Shown here piece by piece: positions 6,612 to 11,456 of a DNA stretch of 11,456 bases. This DNA comes from Pelotomaculum sp. UBA3102. GTDB lineage: Bacteria; Bacillota; Desulfotomaculia; Desulfotomaculales; Pelotomaculaceae. The position numbers and the translations under genes are program-made. A model generated the notes under the pieces. That model did not search any database, was not told the origin of the DNA, and worked only from the letters and a program-made list of their open reading frames with translations. The stretch's first letter is position 1, and the number at the start of each line of letters is the position of its first letter. The stretch is from NCBI GenBank assembly GCA_002365865.1, contig DFAQ01000052.1, positions 16,286 to 27,741 on the forward strand, read 5' to 3'.

Positions 6612-7082
6612 ATGTATTTTATCAGCCCTTCAAAGGGACGGATGGGCTTTGAGGATATGATGCACGACATAATCATATACATCAAAGGCATCCCCACTTC
6701 ATCATATAAAATTATTATTGGTTCTGACTCCCAGGTAAAAAGCGAGACTTCGTTTATTACAGCGGTTATTGTGCACCGCCTGGGAAAAGGAGCCCGTTAT
6801 TATTACCATAAAAAAACCCAGCGCAAAATCAAAAGCCTGCGCCAGAAAATATTTTATGAAACCGCGCTCAGCCTGGAAGTGGGCGGTATGGTGCACAAAT
6901 TTTTTGCCGATGAGGGGTTTGATCATTTAAACGTGGAGATTCATATCGACGTGGGGACCCAGGGTGAGACCAAGGACCTGATCCGCGAGGTGGTGGGCAT
7001 GGTAACCGGGAGCGGGTTCAGTGCAAGAATAAAACCGGAGGCCTACGGTGCCTCGAGTGTCGCGGATAAGCATACCAAGTAA
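6612..7082 (+). CDS. YkuK-like (DUF458) RNase H-fold protein
   Basis: 156-aa soluble protein of the YkuK/DUF458 family, which is predicted to adopt an RNase H-like fold; its biochemical role is not established. Supporting blocks: IIIGSDSQ (residues 34-41), a central strand-helix region, HIDVGTQGETKDLIREVVG (111-129), and the conserved C-terminal SSVADKHTK (148-156). D39, D113 and D152 are candidate metal-binding acidic residues; E84 is another possibility. Start ATG 6612 is preceded by AGAGGAAG at slightly long spacing. It lies 69 nt after rsmA with no good terminator between, so cotranscription is plausible. Nuclease activity is inference from fold only. Confidence 0.85.
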   Translation: MYFISPSKGRMGFEDMMHDIIIYIKGIPTSSYKIIIGSDSQVKSETSFITAVIVHRLGKGARYYYHKKTQRKIKSLRQKIFYETALSLEVGGMVHKFFADEGFDHLNVEIHIDVGTQGETKDLIREVVGMVTGSGFSARIKPEAYGASSVADKHTK

Positions 7083-7105
7083 AACCCGGTTATCTAACCG
7101 GGTTT
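7082..7105 (+). terminator. Hairpin terminator after the YkuK-like gene
   Basis: AAACCCGGTTA (7082-7092) and TAACCGGGTTT (7095-7105) are perfect 11-bp arms. The T tract is short and interrupted (TTTCGTTATT), so termination may be moderate; the symmetric A/T flanks could also work on the other strand for the convergent glycosyltransferase transcript. Confidence 0.7.
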
Positions 7106-7172
7106 CGTTATTATCTGGTAATTATGCTTTAACTAACATCCAGTTATGGTTCAGGCTTTAGCAGAATGCGTT

Positions 7173-7275
7173 AGGGACATACCTCGTCCTCTTGCCAATT
7201 CTTCCCAAAAGGTACCTGGTACCTTTTGGGAAGAATTGGCAGTAAATAATCCTTTAGAATAGAGGTGTGTCCCCT
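7173..7275. repeat. Composite palindromic element (REP/MITE-like)
   Basis: Inner part: a perfect inverted repeat with 24-bp arms, 7193-7216 and 7218-7241, around a single T, centred on GGTACC-T-GGTACC. Outer part: GGGACATACCTC (7174-7185) pairs with GAGGTGTGTCCC (7262-7273) with one mismatch (a G-T pair), and A7173 can pair with T7275 past one bulged base. Nested arms around a long hairpin, with no reading frame, resemble a REP/RAYT-type or miniature inverted-repeat element. No clear target-site duplication is visible at the edges. No second copy exists in this window. Confidence 0.7.
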
Positions 7276-7298
7276 GACCGCTGCCCCCTCACTTCGCC

Positions 7299-7384
7299 TA
7301 GTTCACTTACTACGATCTCGCAATATCGCTTGCTACCTTCAACATTAAGGTCTATTAGCCACCCGAAGGGCGATTTTGTTCTTT
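7299..7384. repeat. Intergenic repeat, copy 2
   Basis: Second copy of the element at 813-896: TAGTTCACT (7299-7307), GCTACCTTCAACA (7332-7344), AAGGTCTATTA (7347-7357) and GCC-ACCCG-AAGGGCGA (7358-7373), then TTTTGTTCT. Order and strand are the same as in copy 1. It also holds CGCAATATCGC (7320-7330), whose CAATATCGC core occurs in copy 1 upstream of the shared part (790-798). It ends just before the stop codon of the convergent glycosyltransferase gene. Confidence 0.6.
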
Positions 7385-7385
7385 A

Positions 7386-8177
7386 TTACGGTATTAAATA
7401 CTTGTCAAGGAGATCCCACCTCCTTTGTGCGTGGTAACCGGTGTATTCTCTTGCACCCAATGAACGGGAACGTTTTTCACCCCGGTATACTTGGATGGCT
7501 TCCAGGCAATCGCCGATAATGGTTTCAGCAATTTTTTCGGAATGGAGCTGGTTTTTTTCCGGCGAACCCAGGGCTTGGTGGGGGATTTTGGTGCCGATGC
7601 CGACTGAAAGGCCCTCTTTAACCGCCAGTGCGAGAGATACCGGAGGGATGGAAATTTCCCGCAGGGGTACGGTAGTGAGAAAACGGCGGGATACGGCGTG
7701 CGGTCCGTGAGAGGGCGAGGCGGGACCGATGATTCTTTCCAGGCCGAGTTCCCGGTTTAACCGGTGCCTCATTGTCAGCACCCATGATGCCAGGGTGGAC
7801 CGGGCTGCCTGGTATTCTCCGGGATAACAGTCGGTCAACGACATATCAACATCCCCGTTTTTTATCAGATAGATCAGATTCTTCAAGTTATTTGCGATGT
7901 TACCGTTCATGTCCCCGTCTAAGAAGAGGACTGCTGTTGCCCCCCGGTCAAGTGCCGTCTTTGCCCCGATGGCCCGCGGCACGTCGATTCCCAGGGGGGC
8001 TTTAAAATAAACAGGTGCCAACAGAGATGACTGCATTTGCAGAACAACCTGGTAGGAGTTGTCGCTGCTTCCGTTGATCACCGGAATGATCAGGTCCGCG
8101 GAAACTGAAAGTAATGCTTCAATGGTGCCCCGGATGCGTTTTTCTTCATTCTGAACCGGTACTACTGCTGCAAGCAT
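7386..8177 (-). CDS. Family 2-like glycosyltransferase
   Basis: Predicted GT-A-fold glycosyltransferase of 263 aa, cytoplasmic, with no membrane segment. The N-terminus MLAAVVPVQNEEKRI matches the nucleotide-sugar-binding strand of family 2 enzymes, and VLFLDGDM (residues 83-90, DGD at 87-89) is the metal-binding DxD-type motif. Later blocks GPASPSHGPHAVSRR and a His/Arg/Trp-rich C-terminus are not assignable to a known substrate. ATG 8177 is chosen for the AAAGGAG directly upstream (8183-8189 on the complement); the longer start at 8210 has no site. It is the only minus-strand gene right of abrB and diverges from yabG across 129 nt. Donor and acceptor are unknown; a role in spore coat or exosporium glycosylation is only a guess from context. 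Confidence 0.8.
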   Translation of the reverse strand: MLAAVVPVQNEEKRIRGTIEALLSVSADLIIPVINGSSDNSYQVVLQMQSSLLAPVYFKAPLGIDVPRAIGAKTALDRGATAVLFLDGDMNGNIANNLKNLIYLIKNGDVDMSLTDCYPGEYQAARSTLASWVLTMRHRLNRELGLERIIGPASPSHGPHAVSRRFLTTVPLREISIPPVSLALAVKEGLSVGIGTKIPHQALGSPEKNQLHSEKIAETIIGDCLEAIQVYRGEKRSRSLGAREYTGYHAQRRWDLLDKYLIP

Positions 8178-8247
8178 GTTAACTCCTTTCCGGTGCCGAT
8201 AAGGAACCATAATTTGATTTAATTAGAAATAGTTACCTTGGAGCTTA

Positions 8248-8277
8248 CACCAAACCAAACGCCCCTTTCATATGATA
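8248..8277 (+). promoter_or_regulatory. Candidate sigma-K-type promoter of yabG
   Basis: CATATGATA (8269-8277) matches the sigma-K -10 consensus CATANNNTA fully. CACC (8248-8251) lies 17 nt upstream and fits the short MAC(M) -35. In B. subtilis yabG is known to be sigma-K dependent, which supports the call. Initiation would be about 20 nt before the yabG ATG. Confidence 0.5.
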
Positions 8278-8306
8278 TAAAAAAAAGTCAGAAGGGGTTA
8301 AAGCTT

Positions 8307-9191
8307 ATGGAAAATATTAATAAGGGGGATATAGTAGCACGAAAATCTTATAACGGCGATATTTTATTTAAAGTTAAGAATATTTACAAAAGTAAGCATG
8401 GGAAAAAACAGGCCAGTTTAAAAGGTTTGCATATGAGATTGTGTGCCAATGCGCCTTTGGATGATTTAATCCGGATTGAATCAAGTGAGCTGGCCGCTTA
8501 CTTGCGGGAACACGCCAAAAAAAGCAACGAGCAGTTGAACCGGATCTTTGCCAGGCGCGCAAAGGACCGTGAGTTTTTGTTCGGCAGGGCGGTGCGCAAC
8601 AGTAATAAAAATGGTTGTGACAACTTGGGTTTTGACGTGCCGGGAACGGTACTGCATCTAGACGGTGACGGTGATTACCTGGACTTGTGTCTGACCACTT
8701 ATAAACAGCTTAAAATCCCGGCCCACGGTTACAGTATAGACGAGGAAAAGCAACCCAGGGTAGTGGGAGAGTTGTTAAGGAAACACGCCCCGGACCTGCT
8801 GGTTCTTACCGGGCATGACGGTTACATCAAGGGCAGTAAAGACTTCAGGAGTATGAACAGTTACTATTCTTCCGAATATTTTATTCAGGCTGTAAAAGCG
8901 GCCCGATGCTATGAAAAAAGCCGGGATGACCTGGTTATTTTTGCCGGGGCCTGCCAGTCTTACTATGAAGCACTGCTTGCGGCCGGGGCTAATTTCGCCA
9001 GCTCGCCTCAAAGAGTTATGATTCACGCCTATGACCCGGTCTTTGTAATGGAGAAAATTGCTTATACTTCGATTTACGATCCCATTTCCATTAAAGAAAT
9101 TATTAACGGGACCATCACCGGTTTTGACGGCATCGGAGGAGTGGAGACCCGGGGCAAATACCGGATCGGAATACCAAAATCGCCTTATTAG
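8307..9191 (+). CDS. yabG: Sporulation-specific protease YabG
   Basis: Peptidase family U57 protein; in Bacillus and Clostridioides it processes spore coat, cortex and germination proteins in the mother cell. The 294-aa length equals the usual ~290. Visible features: N-terminal small beta-type domain (KGDIVARKSYNGDILFKV), VLHLDGDGDYL (115-125), VLTGHDGYIKG (166-176) and FAGACQSYYEALLAAGANFA (212-231). H170 and C216 are the likely catalytic pair, by comparison with the proposed Cys-protease mechanism. The Met at 8307 is preceded by AAGGGG (8292-8297) and starts the recognised family sequence; the TTG at 8238 would overlap the proposed promoter. A protease gene follows 63 nt downstream. Confidence 0.95.
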   Translation: MENINKGDIVARKSYNGDILFKVKNIYKSKHGKKQASLKGLHMRLCANAPLDDLIRIESSELAAYLREHAKKSNEQLNRIFARRAKDREFLFGRAVRNSNKNGCDNLGFDVPGTVLHLDGDGDYLDLCLTTYKQLKIPAHGYSIDEEKQPRVVGELLRKHAPDLLVLTGHDGYIKGSKDFRSMNSYYSSEYFIQAVKAARCYEKSRDDLVIFAGACQSYYEALLAAGANFASSPQRVMIHAYDPVFVMEKIAYTSIYDPISIKEIINGTITGFDGIGGVETRGKYRIGIPKSPY

Positions 9192-9198
9192 GAGGCGT

Positions 9199-9226
9199 AC
9201 CCCTTTTAATGGTTCTGCATATGATG
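9199..9226 (+). promoter_or_regulatory. Candidate sigma-K-like promoter of the trypsin-like protease gene
   Basis: CATATGATG (9218-9226) differs from the consensus CATANNNTA in one base and shares CATATGAT with the yabG promoter candidate. ACC (9199-9201) stands 16 nt upstream. The short distance to the ATG at 9255 leaves a leader of roughly 20 nt. Pattern-based only. Confidence 0.35.
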
Positions 9227-9254
9227 TTGTAGGATTTTGAAGGGGGAGTCAAAT

Positions 9255-10259
9255 ATGGATCGATACTTTAAGTCCCTGAAAAAAACCAGAGGGAAGTTGT
9301 TTGGCTTTCCCAATGTGATTGGAGTAGGGGTGGGTTATAAAAAAACAGGAGCAGAGAGTACCGGAGAACCTTCTTTTGTGGTTTATGTTCAGAATAAAAT
9401 ACCGGTGGAACATCTGTCAAGGAACCAGGTAATTCCCGGAAAAGTGAACGGTTTGCTTACTGACGTAGTGGAAATCGGGGTGGTTAAGATGCTTGGTGTA
9501 CGTACAACCCGCTGCCGGCCGTGTCAGCCGGGAGTAAGCATCGGCCACTACAAGTCCACGGCGGGGACTTTCGGCGCCGTGGTAAAAGATAAGCAAACCG
9601 GGGATTTGATGATTTTATCCAACAACCACGTGCTGGCCAACGGTTCCAGTTTTCAGGAAGCCAAGGCCAAGGTGGGGGATCCGGTTTTACAACCCGGCCC
9701 TTATGACGGAGGTACTTTAGATGACCGGGTGGGTACCCTGTACCGCTACGTTCCCCTGGGAAAAAACGTTTTTGAGTCGGATTGCCCGATAGCAACGGCT
9801 GTTGCCAGGGGTGGCAATAAAATATTAGGCCTGGTCAGGCAGAATTACGAAATCCGTTTTTACAAGCGTAATAATACTGAAAACACCGTGGATTGTGCCA
9901 TTGCCAAGGTTGATGCACAGGATCTGGTGCAGGCCAAAATATTGGAAATTGGTGAGATTACGGGGGTTGCTGAGGCAGAACCCGGCATGGTGGTCCAAAA
10001 AAGCGGCAGGACCAGCGGTATCTCCAGCGGGGAAATAAAGTCGGTAGGTACTACGCTGCAGGTAGAAATGAGTGATGAAGAAAAGGTCTGGTTCACCGAC
10101 CAGGTGGTGACGGAAATGTCTTCTCAGCCTGGCGACAGCGGTTCACTGGTACTTGACCGGGACCGGAAAGTGGTAGGTCTTTTGTTTGCGGGGTCGGATA
10201 AAATGACTGTTTTTAACCGCATTACCAATGTAATTGACCGCCTGGGAGTCGAATTTTAA
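9255..10259 (+). CDS. Trypsin-fold serine protease without signal peptide
   Basis: 334-aa protein with a chymotrypsin-like protease domain and no signal sequence or membrane span, so probably intracellular. An N-terminal domain (about 1-78, with PNVIGVGVGYKK and VVYVQNKIP) precedes an RCRPC cysteine pair (87-90). Catalytic triad candidates: H125 in LSNNHVLANG, D213 in TVDCAIAKVD and S295 in QPGDSGSLVL, in the right order and spacing. The oxyanion-loop GDSG is intact, so it should be active. ATG 9255 is chosen because AAGGGGGAG (9240-9248) sits six bases before it. It lies downstream of yabG and upstream of an unknown gene, which suggests a sporulation or spore-linked function, but this is inference. 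Substrate unknown. Confidence 0.82.
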   Translation: MDRYFKSLKKTRGKLFGFPNVIGVGVGYKKTGAESTGEPSFVVYVQNKIPVEHLSRNQVIPGKVNGLLTDVVEIGVVKMLGVRTTRCRPCQPGVSIGHYKSTAGTFGAVVKDKQTGDLMILSNNHVLANGSSFQEAKAKVGDPVLQPGPYDGGTLDDRVGTLYRYVPLGKNVFESDCPIATAVARGGNKILGLVRQNYEIRFYKRNNTENTVDCAIAKVDAQDLVQAKILEIGEITGVAEAEPGMVVQKSGRTSGISSGEIKSVGTTLQVEMSDEEKVWFTDQVVTEMSSQPGDSGSLVLDRDRKVVGLLFAGSDKMTVFNRITNVIDRLGVEF

Positions 10260-10307
10260 ATGCGAGTATTTTAAAGAGGAAGATACGTTTTTAAAGGGAG
10301 GCTTGCC

Positions 10308-10718
10308 ATGGCTCACCGGTCAATTGTCTCAGGGGATATTGCTTTGGCTTTTCTGGGGGAAGACATCCCGGCCATAGGCCCGAGGTTTAAAAACAGGGAA
10401 GCTGCTGTAAAGGCAGCCCGTCTCTACCTGGAAAGCATTAATGAAATTGTAGGTGGGGCCCGTGAAGCACAGGTGAAAATCTCCTTGAAAAGGCAGCCGG
10501 ACGGCCGGTATTCCCTGGTAGTAGAAAGTTTCCGCCAATTGTTGGGCAAGCTGAGTAATCTTGATGAACTAATGTTAAAAAGATTTCGCAAAGGGATGAA
10601 GAAAAAGTTATTTATTTTGACCTTTTTTGTGGAAGAAGCCGGTGAAATGGAATGTCTGGTACTTACTGAGGGATTAGGGGCGGTATTTTATGCTCCGGAA
10701 GCCATCAAAGACTGGTAG
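10308..10718 (+). CDS. Unrecognised 136-aa protein
   Basis: I do not recognise a family. The frame is well supported: AAAGGGAGG (10293-10301) lies six bases before ATG 10308, and composition matches the neighbours. The protein is soluble in appearance and has no signal peptide. Its first half has an Ala-rich helix (REAAVKAARLYLESINEIVGG), then two likely beta strands (AQVKISLK, YSLVVES). A basic segment (LKRFRKGMKKK) follows, then strands LFILTFFVEE and MECLVLTEGLGAVFY. This suggests a small alpha/beta protein with a positively charged patch. It follows the trypsin-like protease gene after 48 nt with no terminator, so the two are probably cotranscribed; it may be a partner or substrate of that protease. 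Confidence 0.7.
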   Translation: MAHRSIVSGDIALAFLGEDIPAIGPRFKNREAAVKAARLYLESINEIVGGAREAQVKISLKRQPDGRYSLVVESFRQLLGKLSNLDELMLKRFRKGMKKKLFILTFFVEEAGEMECLVLTEGLGAVFYAPEAIKDW

Positions 10719-10793
10719 CCCGTGAATTGTCTAATATTAACATTAGTTACTAAATAAGTATTGTTTTGAGTAAGTTAGAGACCGCTGCCATAG

Positions 10794-10823
10794 TTGTCAA
10801 TATTACGGCATATGAGCTTAAAT
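10794..10823 (+). promoter_or_regulatory. Weak promoter candidate upstream of the CAP-domain gene
   Basis: TTGTCA (10794-10799) and TTAAAT (10818-10823) are separated by 18 nt, a 5/6 and a 4/6 match. If used, the transcript would run through the palindrome at 10859-10896 before reaching the gene. The 10719-10858 gap otherwise shows only AT-rich sequence with no gene or known riboswitch. Confidence 0.25.
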
Positions 10824-10858
10824 TACCGGCTTTGTCAGATTGCCCCATCATCAGGTAT

Positions 10859-10900
10859 ATTAAGCCCGGACAAGTTATAACTTGTCCGGGCTTAATTTTT
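10859..10900. terminator. Perfect 38-nt palindrome with U tract
   Basis: The arms 10859-10877 and 10878-10896 are perfectly complementary (19 bp; core AAGCCCGGACAAGTTA), followed by T10896-T10900. On the plus strand it reads as a strong intrinsic terminator for the yabG-region transcript. It stands only 23 nt before the ATG of the next gene, so it could also act as an attenuator or as an operator. Confidence 0.8.
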
Positions 10901-10923
10901 ATTAGATTAGAAAGGAGAACAAC

Positions 10924-11456
10924 ATGCAAGTAGGTGCAAAGAGAAGGTGGCTGTATCCGGTCGTGATGGTGTTTCTTTTAGTTTTGGTTTCTTTCAGTAT
11001 CGCCGCCCCGACAAATGCAGCCGGCCTGCAAATTAACGGGGAGGAACAGGAGCTGGCGGACCTGGTCAACCAGGCACGTAAAGATGCCGGGTTGGCTCCC
11101 TTGACAGTTGATCCGTTACTTAACTGTCTGGCCAAGATTAAGGCCCAGGAAATGTCCTCCGGTGGGCGGTTAAGCAACTACACGTCGATGTACGGATCAC
11201 TCGGTAATTTATTGAAAATGGCCCGGGTCGATTACGTTTATGCCGGGGAAAGCCTGGTCAGGGCAACTTCGGTAAGGTCCGCTTTTACCGCATTGATGGA
11301 TGCTGAAAATCACAGGGTAAAAATTTTGAGTCAAAACTTTGAACAAACCGGTGTCGGAATAATAACCAGAGGTTACTACAAGTATGTGGTTCAGATATAC
11401 ACCGGTAACCGGGAAGCAACTTCTCCCGACCCGGAGCCGCAGCCTCAGCCGCAACC
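10924..11456 (+). CDS. Secreted CAP/SCP-domain protein (YkwD-like), 3' end outside window
   Basis: The open frame runs from ATG 10924 to the window edge (177 codons visible). AAAGGAG (10911-10917) precedes the start. The N-terminus is a clear signal peptide: basic MQVGAKRRW, a hydrophobic core to about residue 27, then a likely cleavage site near TNAAG. A CAP domain follows (about 40-160): ELADLVNQARKDAGLAPL, LAKIKAQEMSSGG, YAGESLV, AENHRVKILSQNFEQTGVGI and YVVQIYTG. Of the usual CAP residues, the Glu of YAGE and the Glu/His of ENH are present, but the first His (in FSH of relatives) appears as Asn in LSNYTSMYGS. After the domain begins a Pro/Gln/Glu linker (PEPQPQPQ) that probably leads to a further domain. 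Related proteins occur on spore coats or at the cell surface; function unknown. Confidence 0.85.
   Translation, partial: MQVGAKRRWLYPVVMVFLLVLVSFSIAAPTNAAGLQINGEEQELADLVNQARKDAGLAPLTVDPLLNCLAKIKAQEMSSGGRLSNYTSMYGSLGNLLKMARVDYVYAGESLVRATSVRSAFTALMDAENHRVKILSQNFEQTGVGIITRGYYKYVVQIYTGNREATSPDPEPQPQPQ

Noticed and set aside
6071..6697. 208-codon minus-strand frame opposite rsmA and the start of the YkuK-like gene
   Set aside because: Shadow of rsmA: the plus strand carries all KsgA motifs, and the antisense product is Ser/Arg/Pro-rich without recognisable domains.
7106..7385. Remnant of a transposase gene in the repeat island
   Set aside because: No frame of useful length on either strand shows transposase-like motifs; only palindromes and the intergenic repeat are visible.
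10809..10817. Third CATATGA element as a sporulation promoter for the CAP gene
   Set aside because: CATATGAGC misses both final consensus bases (TA) and no AC lies 16-18 nt upstream.
10719..10900. Cyclic-di-GMP or other known riboswitch before the CAP gene
   Set aside because: The leader ends in a terminator hairpin as a riboswitch would, but the conserved blocks of the GEMM-I class are not there and no other class was recognised.

Overview
The window looks like a chromosomal segment of a spore-forming Firmicute of the Clostridia, most likely Peptococcaceae-like (Desulfotomaculum/Pelotomaculum type). This is inferred from an AbrB-type regulator, a T-box leader before metG, the sporulation protease YabG, strong GGAGG-type ribosome sites, TTG/GTG starts and U-tract terminators. 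The backbone order abrB / metG / tatD / yabE / ksgA / yabG is that of the Bacillus subtilis abrB-metS-yabD-yabE-rnmV-ksgA-yabG region. Here it has been edited: rnmV (ribonuclease M5) is missing between yabE and ksgA. A cobalamin adenosyltransferase gene and a UPF0158 gene sit between tatD and yabE. A YkuK-like (DUF458) gene and an opposite-strand glycosyltransferase sit between ksgA and yabG.

Layout. 10-264 (-): abrB, with a divergent promoter and an inverted repeat over its -10. 397-937: promoter, methionine-type T-box leader with its terminator, then about 190 nt of extra untranslated DNA containing copy 1 of an intergenic repeat. 938-4405 (+): metG, tatD, cobO and UPF0158, closed by a strong terminator that overlaps the last codons. 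4551-5586: yabE and its terminator. 5667-7105: ksgA, the YkuK-like gene and a hairpin. 7106-7385: a non-coding repeat island holding a composite palindromic element (24-bp perfect inner arms, 12-bp outer arms) and copy 2 of the intergenic repeat. 7386-8177 (-): glycosyltransferase. 8307-10718 (+): yabG, a trypsin-like protease without a signal peptide, and an unrecognised 136-aa protein. 10859-10900: a perfect 38-nt palindrome with a U tract. 10924 to the window end (+): a secreted CAP/SCP-domain protein, truncated by the window edge.

How it fits together. The left half is housekeeping: methionyl-tRNA synthesis controlled by uncharged tRNA-Met, a TatD nuclease, a cobalamin enzyme, a cell-wall protein with a 3D domain, and the KsgA 16S rRNA methyltransferase. 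The right half looks sporulation-related. yabG and the following protease gene each have upstream a CATATGAT-type -10 like that of sigma-K promoters, with an ACC at about the right -35 distance. The most distinctive hypothesis from this window is therefore a two-protease module (YabG plus a cytoplasmic trypsin-fold protease) with an unknown small partner, expressed late in sporulation. No CRISPR array, tRNA, rRNA or intact transposase gene was seen.
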